A DNA stretch of 64,000 bases from NCBI GenBank assembly GCA_963704855.1, contig CAVPHY010000024.1, positions 310,001 to 374,000 on the forward strand, in the 5' to 3' direction. Under the pieces are notes generated by a model. The model worked only from the letters and a program-made list of their open reading frames with translations, was not told where the DNA came from and ran no database searches. Shown one piece after another: positions 36,801 to 44,745 of this stretch. The stretch is from SZUA-36 sp963704855. Its GTDB lineage: Bacteria > Pseudomonadota > Gammaproteobacteria > Xanthomonadales > SZUA-36. Made by a program: the position numbers and the translations under genes. Every line of letters begins with the position of its first letter. The first letter of the stretch is position 1.

Positions 36801-37000
36801 TGTTGCCGCTGCTGCTGTTACCCGGTGAGGGCAGCGTTATCTATCGCGGCCTGGCGGCTTCGATTGTTGGCGGTATGAGCGTAAGCCTGATTTTCACATT
36901 ATTGCTATTACCCTGCATGCTGCGTCTCGGCAAGGCAAAGCACGTAGAAACTATTGCCCCGGAGACGGCGCACAGGACCACGCTGGAATCCGTGGCCTGA
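33899..37000 (+). CDS. RND efflux transporter permease subunit
   Basis: Second hydrophobe-type RND pump of the window, 1033 aa. It begins MSITERAVKNPAGVAVAVAI, a variant start seen in environmental AcrB relatives. TM4 has GMVLDAAIVVSENI with one Asp rather than the usual DD pair. TM6 to TM12 are complete and it ends after LIFTLLLLPCMLRLG. A run of seven glycines follows VNMG near residue 133 in the first porter domain. It is first in a two-gene operon with its adaptor, the reverse of the usual order. No outer-membrane channel is adjacent. The substrate is unknown. Confidence 0.9.
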   Translation: MSITERAVKNPAGVAVAVAIITLFGLFSLKGLPVQLFPDIDMPEISVFAGWRAASPQEVESEILDPMEEVLQGLPGMEVMSSNAFNGGAWINMEFTLGTDMQATLMEVIGRLNRLPSMPADSDPPVVNMGGGGGGGANQALSWFFVQLLPGTEGSIEDYSQFVMDTVKPKLESIEGVAGVEINAGAPEELQITIDPYRAAEYGIQLGDVAAHASRSNDVSGGFVDVGRRQYTLRFEGRYDPMQFKDLILEWREGRPIRLGDIADVRVARGKKTQIAIQNGNPAMSMRVDRANGANVLGTLTRVKQAVAELREGPLADAGLGIQQSFDASVFINRAVNMVTSNLLLGVLFAVGVLWLFLRDTRATILIATAIPISLLSTFIVLDLTGRSLNVISLAGLAFAVGMVLDAAIVVSENILRLRERGEIPSLAALAGTSQVKGALLASTATTVAIFLPVLFLEDVEGQLFADLALTISIAVVISLVVALTILPTVAGSWLKPKKLSRNEKQGWSKLAHSLMRVSATGKRRAILIVSLISAPLLATWLLFPQMDYLPPVKRDAVDAFLQFPPGANVETNEREIISKLVDRLQPYMDGVKEPALKNYYILTWPGGGTIGARALDQSRVGELLEIVRNEVLVDIPDFQGFAMQGNLFGGFGGGRDISMHIQSADQAGLYAAAGEAQTRLRESFEGANVQTFPSIELAEPELRVFPDDSRINEVGMDRRSVASLVRTLGNGLWLGEYFNGENRMDIIMRADGWETPEQLATTPIMTPGGEVVPLGELVSIERATGPGQVRRVNGRRTVSVNLSPPDNVSLETAIAQIKADVEPGLRSVLPADGSVQYGGSADSLTEAIETMGRNFIIALFILFLLMAGLFRSPKDSALVIMTIPLAGVGGVIAIQALNLFTFQPMDLLTMIGFIILLGLVVNNAILLVDQTRQAERAGMDRHEAVENALRIRLRPIFMSTLTSIFGMLPLLLLPGEGSVIYRGLAASIVGGMSVSLIFTLLLLPCMLRLGKAKHVETIAPETAHRTTLESVA

Positions 37001-37014
37001 TCTAGGAGGTTGGA

Positions 37015-38064
37015 ATGAATCGTTACACAAAAATTGCACTGGTCTTATGTTTGCTTCCGGTTATGTCCTGGGCCCAGGATGAAGAAAAGCAGGCACCGGC
37101 ATCACCGGTGATCGTCGAAAAGGCTCAACGTGATACGTTTTCGGCAACCCTGTGGGTATCCGGTACGGTCATCAGCCAGAACGATGCACGTATTGCCGCG
37201 GAAACCGATGGCCGTATTACCTGGGTGGCCGATGTCGGCTCACGCATAGGGCAGGGTGAGGCCATTGCCCGTATCGATGCGCAAGACCTGCATATGGATC
37301 TGGCCGATAGCGAGGCTCAGCTGGCCAGCCTGAAATCGCAACTCAAGTACCGGGAAAGCAGCATGCAACGGCTGGAGAAGCTTGCGGCCAGCAATAATGC
37401 AGCCGCGACCCAGCTGGATGAAGCGCAATCACAACTGGATATGACCCGGCAGGATATCAAGCGGGCCGAGGTAGCCATCGCCCAGATCAAACGACGTATA
37501 ACGCAAACCGAGGTGCTGGCGCCCTTCCCCGGCATCGTGGTCGAGCGGGTTGTACAGGTCGGTGAATTCGTCAACCGCGGCGCCCAGGTTGCGCGTTTGG
37601 TTGATACCGAGCACCGGCAAATCAGGGCACAGGCACCGTTATCGGTGGCCAACTGGATACGCGAAGGAATGCAGGTTTCGGTCGAACATCAAAAGCGTGA
37701 ATCCCTGAGCCCGGTTACTTATGTGATACCGGTTGGTGATGACCGTTCACGTATGTTCGAAGTGCGCATCGCCGCCAACGACCCCGCCTGGATTATCGGT
37801 AGCCCGGTCCGGATTGCACTACCCAGCAGTGAACCCCGCGAGCTGGTTGCCATTCCACGCGACGGACTGGTCATGCGTGGAGACAGCATTTACGTAATGC
37901 GGGTCAACAGCGAGAACAAGGCGGAAAAAGTCTCAGTTAAAACCGGTATTGGTCTTGGTGGTTTTGTTGAAGTCATCGGCAATGTAGAGCAGGGCGACCG
38001 CATCATCACACGTGGTGGCGAGCGTATCCAGGCCGGGCAGTTGGTTACCATTTCCGACAGTTAA
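37015..38064 (+). CDS. RND efflux periplasmic adaptor subunit
   Basis: Membrane fusion protein of 349 aa with a signal peptide (..IALVLCLLPVMSWAQ). A lipoyl half follows (GRITWVADVGSRIGQG), then a helical hairpin about residues 95-160, a second lipoyl half (APFPGIVVERVVQVGEFVNRG), and barrel and membrane-proximal domains ending GERIQAGQLVTISDS. The ribosome binding site AGGAGGT is optimal and lies 14 bases after the pump stop. The operon ends at a short hairpin terminator. Confidence 0.9.
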   Translation: MNRYTKIALVLCLLPVMSWAQDEEKQAPASPVIVEKAQRDTFSATLWVSGTVISQNDARIAAETDGRITWVADVGSRIGQGEAIARIDAQDLHMDLADSEAQLASLKSQLKYRESSMQRLEKLAASNNAAATQLDEAQSQLDMTRQDIKRAEVAIAQIKRRITQTEVLAPFPGIVVERVVQVGEFVNRGAQVARLVDTEHRQIRAQAPLSVANWIREGMQVSVEHQKRESLSPVTYVIPVGDDRSRMFEVRIAANDPAWIIGSPVRIALPSSEPRELVAIPRDGLVMRGDSIYVMRVNSENKAEKVSVKTGIGLGGFVEVIGNVEQGDRIITRGGERIQAGQLVTISDS

Positions 38065-38075
38065 AATTCAATCCG

Positions 38076-38099
38076 CGGGGCAGTTTCGATACTGCCCCG
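38076..38099 (+). terminator. Intrinsic terminator after the second RND operon
   Basis: A 9-bp stem CGGGGCAGT/ACTGCCCCG with loop TTCGAT is followed by TCTTTCT. Confidence 0.75.
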
Positions 38100-38185
38100 T
38101 CTTTCTGGTTCTTCATGAAAAACCAGGGGCTTTACTGGCACCCTGCCTGTTCTTTTTCAAAGTTGTCCTATACTTTTTACCGGTC

Positions 38186-38212
38186 GCCAGTGACACTCCC
38201 TGTGTCACTGGC
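38186..38212. promoter_or_regulatory. Perfect 11-bp dyad upstream of the TIR gene
   Basis: GCCAGTGACAC-TCCCT-GTGTCACTGGC is an 11-bp inverted repeat with a 5-base loop, 72 bases before the TIR start and without a T run. It could be an operator or a leader hairpin. A TATACT -10-like hexamer sits just before it (about 38169-38174). Confidence 0.45.
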
Positions 38213-38283
38213 AGCGTTATGCTGTGAGTTGTCGAACATCGGGTCATATACTTATGACCTGCAAACCGGAATGGGACTAGCCA

Positions 38284-40356
38284 GTGAAAGACGGATATAA
38301 ATACAAGGCCTTCATCAGTTATTCCCATGCAGACAAAAAGTGGGGTTCATGGTTACATGCTGCGCTCGAGACCTACCGCACGCCAAAACACCTGGTAAGC
38401 GAAGATACCCCTTCGCGCCTGGTGCCGATCTTTCGGGACCGTGAAGAGTTCGCAAGCTCTCACGACCTTTCCGGAAAAATTCAGCAGGCTCTTGAAGCGT
38501 CGGAAAACCTGATCGTAATCTGTTCCCCGTCCTCCGCAAAATCCCGTTGGGTTAACCAGGAAATAGAAGCATTCAAAAAACTCGGTCGTTCCGATCGAAT
38601 ATTCAGCCTGATTGTTGACGGGGATCCCGGTGCGGTCAACACCGAGCTGGATTGTTTTCCGCCGGCGATGCGTGAACGTTACGATGCTGCCGGAATTTTG
38701 CAACCGGGGACCACGGAGTCAATCGCGGCCGATGCACGCAAGCAGGGTGATGGGCGTAAGCTGGCCCGGCTCAAGATTATAGCGGGGCTCATCGGTGTCG
38801 GACTGGATGATTTACGGCAACGCGAGTTGCAGCGTAAGTACCGGCGCATGGCCATACTGATGGCCGGTATGATGACGGCCCTCGTCATCACGGTATTTCT
38901 TGCCATTACCGCGATGCTGGCGAGAGACGAGGCGACACACAGACGTGACCAGGCTGAGGACCTGCTGGGTTTCATGGTCGGTGATCTGCGTGAAAGGCTT
39001 GAGCCCATCGGGCGCCTTGACCTTCTTGAAGAGGTGGGAGCGCGGGCCATGGCCTATTTTGCTACCGTCAAGGTAAAAGACCTGACCGACAATGAACTGT
39101 CACGCCAGGCGCAGGTAATGACGCAGCTTGGCGAGATACGTGTAAGTCAGCTGCAGTATTCTGAAGCGCTGGCATCGTTCAGTGAGGCCTGGAGTCGGAG
39201 TGATAGCCTGTGCCAAAGTGATCCGGCTGATGGTGACAGGCTATTCAATCGCGCCCAGGCTGAATTTTGGGTTGCCTTCGTGCACTGGCGAAATGGGGAT
39301 CTGCAAGAGGCGCGCAATTGGCTGGTGAAATATCGCGACAGCAGTCTTGAACTCGACGCGCTAGATGCAACAAGGATGGACTGGAAACGCGAGGTCGGAT
39401 TCGGCCATCACAACCTTGCAGTGCTGGACTTCGAAACGGGAGACCTCGACGCGGCGGCAACCGGATTTGAACAGGAGCTTGGTATTTTGTCCGCCATCCA
39501 GGAACAGGATCCCGAGCAGGCGCTCACCATCGACGTCGCGGATTCAGTCTCCTGGCTAGGCAATATAGCCCTGGAGCGCGGCGATCTTGCGCAGGCCCGC
39601 ACGTATTATCAGCGAAGTGCTGACGATTTGCGGGATTTCAGCGAGCAAGAGCCTGAAAATACCGTGAGGCTGGACGACAGGACACATGCAGTGATGCGTG
39701 TCGTTGAAGTCCTGTTGCTCACCGGGGAGCTGGATCAAGCCATTACACTGGCAGATGAAACGATTCTGGCTTTCGATTCCCTGGCAGACCATGATGAAAC
39801 CAATATGGACTGGCTGCGCGCAAGCACCAAGCCGCGGGTAGCGAAGGGTTTCGCGCTCGTCGCGCTTGGCCGGTTGGAAGAAGCGCTGACTCTCGCTGGT
39901 CAATCCATCGTGATCCTTGAGAATATGACTGCCAACGGAACCACAGACTATCGTATTTACGATCACCTTGCCGATGCCTACAGGCTCATGGCCTGGATTC
40001 ACCAGGGAAAAAACGAAACTGCCCTGGCGCTGGGGTTCAGCCAAAAGGCAATTGAAAGTATGCAGTTCATCGAGCAGGCGGATCGCTTCAATATTGAACG
40101 AACCGGCAAACTGGCATCCATTTATGTGGAAAGAGGAGAGCTATTTACAGCGTTGAGTGATGAAGCCGGGGCCCGACAATCATGGTTACGGGCAAGGGCT
40201 CTCCTCGAGGATAAAATCAGTAGTACACGGGCGCCATACCTGTTGGATCCATGGATACGTGTTTTGATGCTGGATGGTCAACTGGGTGAGGCTGAAAAAC
40301 TGAGTGGTGCGCTCGGGGCGCACCACTACAAACCACTTAAACCCTGGCCGGATTAA
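38284..40356 (+). CDS. TIR domain - transmembrane - TPR protein
   Basis: Protein of 690 aa. The N-terminal TIR domain (about 1-165) has the box 1 motif KAFISYSHAD and the alpha-C motif SAKSRWVNQEIEAF, where Glu93 is the presumed NADase residue. One TM segment spans about 189-212. The rest (about 220-690) is all-helical with several TPR-like units (for example ALASFSEAW, ALERGDLAQARTYYQRSA). The start is GTG at 38284 with GGGA upstream. TIR proteins in bacteria hydrolyse NAD or make cyclic ADP-ribose signals and often act in anti-phage defence. Here the TIR would face the cytoplasm from the N-terminus, with the TPR region in the periplasm if there is only one TM. No defence neighbour is visible, so function remains open. 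Confidence 0.85.
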   Translation: MKDGYKYKAFISYSHADKKWGSWLHAALETYRTPKHLVSEDTPSRLVPIFRDREEFASSHDLSGKIQQALEASENLIVICSPSSAKSRWVNQEIEAFKKLGRSDRIFSLIVDGDPGAVNTELDCFPPAMRERYDAAGILQPGTTESIAADARKQGDGRKLARLKIIAGLIGVGLDDLRQRELQRKYRRMAILMAGMMTALVITVFLAITAMLARDEATHRRDQAEDLLGFMVGDLRERLEPIGRLDLLEEVGARAMAYFATVKVKDLTDNELSRQAQVMTQLGEIRVSQLQYSEALASFSEAWSRSDSLCQSDPADGDRLFNRAQAEFWVAFVHWRNGDLQEARNWLVKYRDSSLELDALDATRMDWKREVGFGHHNLAVLDFETGDLDAAATGFEQELGILSAIQEQDPEQALTIDVADSVSWLGNIALERGDLAQARTYYQRSADDLRDFSEQEPENTVRLDDRTHAVMRVVEVLLLTGELDQAITLADETILAFDSLADHDETNMDWLRASTKPRVAKGFALVALGRLEEALTLAGQSIVILENMTANGTTDYRIYDHLADAYRLMAWIHQGKNETALALGFSQKAIESMQFIEQADRFNIERTGKLASIYVERGELFTALSDEAGARQSWLRARALLEDKISSTRAPYLLDPWIRVLMLDGQLGEAEKLSGALGAHHYKPLKPWPD

Positions 40357-40442
40357 TCCTTGTTCTTGATGCCGGGATCGAAGCTCCCCGGGGTGCCATT
40401 GGGATTGGTATAGGTAATTGCTCCGCCCGCGTTCCATTGAGC
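40353..40442 (-). other. Possible gene remnant antisense to the TIR-radical SAM spacer
   Basis: On the minus strand one frame reads a protein-like stretch (AQWNAGG, then TYTNPNGTPGSFDPGIKNKD and stop). It has no start codon and a stop just upstream, while the next frame upstream reads LPGIGWYELN. This could be the decayed C-terminus of a lost gene, or chance. It is the only notable content of the 148-base gap. Confidence 0.2.
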
Positions 40443-40504
40443 TCATACCAGCCGATCCCGGGTAGGGAGTTTAAATTCCAATCGGTTGGTCGCATACTTG
40501 CCGT

Positions 40505-41395
40505 ATGATCCAGATCCCTTATATAGAACCTGTATTCCGCCCACCTTCCGAGGCTTACAGCCTGATTCTGCAGGTCACCATCGGCTGCAGTTGGAACCAC
40601 TGCACGTTTTGCGAAATGTACACCCAGCCGCAAAAGCGCTTCCGCTTCAAACAACAGGAAAAAATCGAACAGGAACTGGCTGCAATCGCTGCGTCCGGCG
40701 CACCCGTGCGGCGTATTTTCCTGGCCGATGGCGATGCCATGACGCTCTCGTTCCGGCGTCTGAAGCAAATCATGCAGGCGATTAACAAGTACCTGCCGGG
40801 TGTCCAGCGTGTTTCCTCCTATTGCCTGCCGCGAAACCTTAAGAACAAGACGGTCGCAGAAATGGCTGAGCTGAACGGGATGGGTCTCAGCCTGTTCTAT
40901 GTGGGTTGTGAGTCCGGCGATAACCTCGTTCTTGAGCGTGTTAACAAGGGTGAAAATTTCGACACATCCCTGGCCGCCCTGCAAAAGATCAAAGCCGCTG
41001 GCGCGAAAAGCTCGGTGATGATCCTCAATGGTATGGGGGGCACGAAATACAGCGAACAGCACGCTATTAATTCGGCGCGCCTGATGAGCGCGGCGCAGCC
41101 TGAATACCTGTCGACACTGGTGGTCAGTTTTCCTGCCGGTGTGGAGAGATACCAACAGGGGTTCGGCGGAGATTTCAAGGCCCTGGACCAGGCGGGTTTG
41201 TTCCAGGAAATGTACTGGCTGCTGGACAACCTGGAACTCGATAACACCATATTCCGCAGTGACCATGCCTCCAATTACCTGGTGCTCAAGGGCAATCTTG
41301 GCCGGGATAAACCACGATTATTACAAACCGTGAGGGCTGCGCTTGAACAGCCCGGCTCGGTTCGCCTGCGTCAGGAGTGGATGCGCGGTCTTTAG
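40505..41395 (+). CDS. Radical SAM protein with C-x4-C-x2-C cluster motif
   Basis: Radical SAM enzyme of 296 aa. The cluster motif is GCSWNHCTFCEMY, spaced C-x4-C-x2-C rather than the common C-x3-C-x2-C; this spacing is typical of its own subfamily. A GG-like motif (FLADGDAM), a VGCESGD motif, and a C-terminal FRSDHASNYLVLKG block are present. There is no B12-binding or second cluster domain. Reaction unknown. The start is the ATG at 40505. It is probably its own transcription unit and converges with the ABC exporter operon. Confidence 0.85.
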   Translation: MIQIPYIEPVFRPPSEAYSLILQVTIGCSWNHCTFCEMYTQPQKRFRFKQQEKIEQELAAIAASGAPVRRIFLADGDAMTLSFRRLKQIMQAINKYLPGVQRVSSYCLPRNLKNKTVAEMAELNGMGLSLFYVGCESGDNLVLERVNKGENFDTSLAALQKIKAAGAKSSVMILNGMGGTKYSEQHAINSARLMSAAQPEYLSTLVVSFPAGVERYQQGFGGDFKALDQAGLFQEMYWLLDNLELDNTIFRSDHASNYLVLKGNLGRDKPRLLQTVRAALEQPGSVRLRQEWMRGL

Positions 41396-41419
41396 CAACG
41401 GACAAACGGGGCCCGGCCC

Positions 41420-41447
41420 AAGTGCCAGAGCCACAACTCTGGCGCTT
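41420..41447. terminator. Hairpin between convergent radical SAM and ABC permease genes
   Basis: An 11-bp stem (41420-41430 with 41437-41447, one G-T pair) closes the loop CCACAA. There is no strong T run, so termination is tentative. Confidence 0.45.
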
Positions 41448-41452
41448 GACTC

Positions 41453-41480
41453 TGACCCCGCTTCTATGACCCCGCTTCTA
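41453..41480. repeat. Tandem 14-bp direct repeat at ABC permease stop
   Basis: Two exact copies of TGACCCCGCTTCTA adjoin; the second provides the TAG stop of the minus-strand permease. A slippage duplication is likely. Confidence 0.7.
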
Positions 41481-42689
41481 CACGGTTCTTGTCGCTACTG
41501 CGGGTGGTACAGAAGAGGCTCTTTTAGCCGGCCCGAGCACAGCGGCCTGACCAATCACCAGCAACATCAGCATGGCCACCGGTACCAGGTACCAGGAGAT
41601 ACGTGTCAGGCTGAATGTTTCGATCATGATGATGTTCAGGCCAATGGTCAGTGCGGCGCCGATTAACACGCCCACCCCGCTGATCAGGAAATTCTCGGTC
41701 ATGAAATAACGCAATATCGCGACCTTGCTCGCACCCAGTGCGCGCCGTGTACCGATCTGCCTGGTTCGGCGGTTAACACTGAAACTGGCCAGGCCGACAA
41801 TACCCAACGAGGTGATTGCAATTAGCAGGGTGATGGTAAAGGTCAGTATCTTGATCATTGCGGATTCAGAGCTGTAACTTCTTTCCCTGATTTCATCCAT
41901 GCTGCGCATTGAGCGTACGATTCGGCCCTTGTTGCGTTCGGCCAGGAGTTCTTCAACCTGCGGCATCAGGGTGTCACGCATACCGGGTTCAGTGCGGATG
42001 ATGTAACGGCTGGAGCCGAACAGGGTGCGGTTTGGTATCAGCATGACACGTTCGACACCATCCCAGCCATTCCAGGGCGCCTGCATCTGCTCGATAATAC
42101 CGGTGATGGTCATCGGCATGACATCCGCGATGTACACAGTCTTGCCAAGCGCGCTGTGCGGGTCATCGGGAAACAACGTCTCGGCAGTGGCCAGGGTGAC
42201 AATAACCTTATCGGGCCAACTGGTATCGGACCGCCCCCTCCAGCCGATGTCCGTCGGACTGAAATTCTCCCCGGCCAACAGGTTCAACCCGAAGGTTTCC
42301 AGACCGTGTTCATCAACAAGATAGACCGCGACACTGGTTCCATCGATCTCCGGGCCAGGCTCGGCTGCCAGACCCATCGACCAGCCACCGCCTGAAAGCG
42401 GTATTGAATTCGACTGGATGGCATTCACAACCCCGGGCATCGCACGCAGTGCAGCGAGATCTTCTTCGACCGTCACGCGCTCGTTGAAATCCTCGGCGAA
42501 ACCCACGCTCGCCAGGGTAAATATATTGCTTTCATCAATGCCGCTTGGCCGTGACAGCATGCGGTTCTTTTCCTGCATGATGGAAACAGCATTGACCATG
42601 ATGGCCATGGTTACGGCGATTTGCAGCGCGATCAGGATGGCGCCGGTTTTATTGCGCATCATTGCGCGCCAGATGGGTCCAATTTCCAC
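41478..42689 (-). CDS. ABC transporter permease, MacB-type (FtsX domain)
   Basis: Inner-membrane permease of 403 aa. TM1 near the N-terminus (TGAILIALQIAVTMAIMVNAV) precedes a periplasmic MacB_PCD region of about 230 residues. Three C-terminal TM segments form the FtsX domain with the signature RRTRQIGTRRALGASKVAILRY. It is the last gene of a four-gene operon: adaptor, ATPase and two permeases. It is a divergent paralogue of the preceding permease, so the transporter is probably a heterodimer. Such systems are mechanotransmitters that drive extrusion of toxins, peptides or lipoproteins rather than classical import. Confidence 0.88.
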   Translation of the reverse strand: MEIGPIWRAMMRNKTGAILIALQIAVTMAIMVNAVSIMQEKNRMLSRPSGIDESNIFTLASVGFAEDFNERVTVEEDLAALRAMPGVVNAIQSNSIPLSGGGWSMGLAAEPGPEIDGTSVAVYLVDEHGLETFGLNLLAGENFSPTDIGWRGRSDTSWPDKVIVTLATAETLFPDDPHSALGKTVYIADVMPMTITGIIEQMQAPWNGWDGVERVMLIPNRTLFGSSRYIIRTEPGMRDTLMPQVEELLAERNKGRIVRSMRSMDEIRERSYSSESAMIKILTFTITLLIAITSLGIVGLASFSVNRRTRQIGTRRALGASKVAILRYFMTENFLISGVGVLIGAALTIGLNIIMIETFSLTRISWYLVPVAMLMLLVIGQAAVLGPAKRASSVPPAVATRTV

Positions 42690-42699
42690 GACTTGCCTC

Positions 42700-44010
42700 C
42701 TATTGAATCTTCAGTTGGCTGGCAGGTGCGATACTGCAAGCCCGCCAGGTCGGGTAAAGCCCTGCCAAAAGGGCTGACAGGATGGCCAGGCCGATGCCGG
42801 TCGTGACCATCACCCAGTCCATACCCACCAGGTTTTCTACATATTCACCGAACAGCACCTCGATACCACGTAAGCCCAGCCAGGCCAGCGCCAGCCCGAA
42901 CAGGCCACCGCCGAGACCGATCAGGCCGGATTCGATCATGTGCTGTACAAACAGGCTGGATCTTGATGCGCCGAGCGCCCTGCGCAAGGAGTTATCGGTT
43001 GATTTTCCAAGGAATTTCGCCAGCAACAAACCGATGGTATTGAGCAGGCACACCAACAGGAACAACAGCGAAAGCCCGAGCATGACCTGTGCGTCATCCT
43101 CGACGACCTCCTGATCTTCCATCCATTCCATGACATCGCTGAGGTGGTTATTGATCGGTCTCGGGAACCTGCCCAATTCCTTTTGCTGTTCAACATAGGC
43201 GTTAAGGAATGCCATATAGTCCTGTTTCTCCGTAGCGTTTCTCAGCTCCGCCCAGAACTGGATCCAGACACATTCAGAATTCAGAAAGGCTTCAAAACCA
43301 TCACCGTCGGGCGATTTCCAGCAATTGGTATTGCCGTTGCGCGGGAGTTCGTATTCCACCGCTACGTTAAACGGGATAAAAATCTCCTCCGCTTCATCGA
43401 ACGCACCGTTGGTGACATCATAGAATTTGGGTACTGGCAAAAATTCGTCCATGACACCCACCACGCGGAAGTCCATGCCGTTCAAACGCACACTGCGTCC
43501 GACCGAATCTTCACCGCCAAATACGCGCTCGTTGATTTCCTTGCTGAGTACAACAACCCTTTCGAGGTTCTGATCCGCGGCGTCGTCCCAACCGCTGCCA
43601 TAGATAAAGCGCAGATCAAACATCGGGAAGAAGTCGGACCAGGTGTTACGGGTGTCGACGGAAAATGGGAGTTCGCCTTCGCCCTGGGGTTCTAGCACCA
43701 GTCCGGAACGATTGCTGGCGACCTGCCGGTAAGCTTTACCGGCTTTCATCAAGGCTGTGGCATCAAGATAAGTCAACTGGTCCACCAGTTCGTCACCCTC
43801 ATCAATTGTGTTGGGGTCACCGCTGTCAAGCTGCACGTAAAACAGCACATCGGATTTTTGCGGGATGGGGTTGCTCGACATGACATAGTTGACCGTGATG
43901 ATGGTCATGCTGGCACCGATACCGATCGCGATTGCAGCAACCATCAATATGCTTAACAGCGGGTTGCGCTTGATACTCAGCCAGCCCAGCTTGAGGTAAT
44001 AGGAAAACAT
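42700..44010 (-). CDS. ABC transporter permease, MacB-type (FtsX domain)
   Basis: Permease of 436 aa with the same plan: TM1 (NPLLSILMVAAIAIGIGASMT), a MacB_PCD periplasmic domain, then three TM segments containing STDNSLRRALGASRSSLFVQ. It lies 10 bases after the ATPase and 10 bases before the second permease. No ATPase domain is fused, unlike E. coli MacB. Substrate unknown. Confidence 0.88.
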   Translation of the reverse strand: MFSYYLKLGWLSIKRNPLLSILMVAAIAIGIGASMTIITVNYVMSSNPIPQKSDVLFYVQLDSGDPNTIDEGDELVDQLTYLDATALMKAGKAYRQVASNRSGLVLEPQGEGELPFSVDTRNTWSDFFPMFDLRFIYGSGWDDAADQNLERVVVLSKEINERVFGGEDSVGRSVRLNGMDFRVVGVMDEFLPVPKFYDVTNGAFDEAEEIFIPFNVAVEYELPRNGNTNCWKSPDGDGFEAFLNSECVWIQFWAELRNATEKQDYMAFLNAYVEQQKELGRFPRPINNHLSDVMEWMEDQEVVEDDAQVMLGLSLLFLLVCLLNTIGLLLAKFLGKSTDNSLRRALGASRSSLFVQHMIESGLIGLGGGLFGLALAWLGLRGIEVLFGEYVENLVGMDWVMVTTGIGLAILSALLAGLYPTWRACSIAPASQLKIQ

Positions 44011-44020
44011 ACGCTTCTCC

Positions 44021-44723
44021 TTAGGCTGTTGCGACCCGGGCTATCTTGATTTCTTCATCGCCATTGCTGACGCGCCCGTCAAGAATATGCACATTTCGAC
44101 TGGCCATTTCGGCCAGCGCCGGGTCGTGGGTCACCATGATGATGGTGGTGCCGTTGCGGTTGATCTCGGAGATTAGCTCCATGACGCTCATGGCCATATG
44201 TGAATCGAGGTTGCCGGTGGGCTCATCCGCCAGCAGGAAGCGGGGTTCACCCGCCAGCGCGCGGGCAATCGCGACACGCTGTTGCTGACCGCCTGAAAGC
44301 TGCGAGGGCAGGTGATTCATACGCGCGGCCAGGCCTACTGTTTCCAGTACTTTCTCTATGCGGCGCTTACGCTCAGTTCGAATTGAAGCCGCGGTAACGC
44401 AGGGGCACATCGACGTTGTCGAACAGGTTGAGGTCAGGGATCAGGTTAAAGCTCTGGAATACGAAACCTATTTTCTCGTTACGTACCCTGGAGGATTCGC
44501 TATCGGACAGACCTGCAACATCCTTGCCATCCAGTTGATAACGCCCGGCCGTGAAACTCTCCAGCAAACCTGCGATGTTCAGAAAGGTGGTTTTACCTGA
44601 CCCGGAAGGCCCGGTTACCGAAATGAATTCGCCCTCCGCCACTTCAAGTGAAAATTCCCTGAGTGCATGGGTTTCAACCAGGCCAGCACGATAGACCTTG
44701 GATATATTCTGCATACTGAGCAT
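44021..44723 (-). CDS. ABC transporter ATP-binding protein, MacB/LolD-type (frameshifted)
   Basis: ABC ATPase of 233 aa once corrected. Walker A GPSGSGKTT and Q-loop VFQSFNLIPDLN are in the first frame. The signature LSGGQQQRVAIARAL, Walker B FLLADEPTGNLD and H-loop THD are in the next. The first frame stops at FNSN; the second resumes with TERKRRIEKVLE. Removing one A of the AA at 44377-44378 (minus strand) joins them as RYRGFNSTERKRR, which suits the family. The start ATG at 44723 has GGAG upstream. It energises the two permeases downstream. Confidence 0.88.
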
Positions 44724-44745
44724 CTGTTTACTCCTTTGTTTTTTG

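Noticed and set aside
38076..38212. 38186 dyad as a terminator
   Set aside because: No T run on either side, and a better terminator already follows the adaptor gene at 38076-38099.
40337..41266. 309-aa minus-strand frame over the radical SAM gene
   Set aside because: The plus strand carries the radical SAM motifs; only the end beyond the gene (40353-40442) looked protein-like and is reported separately.
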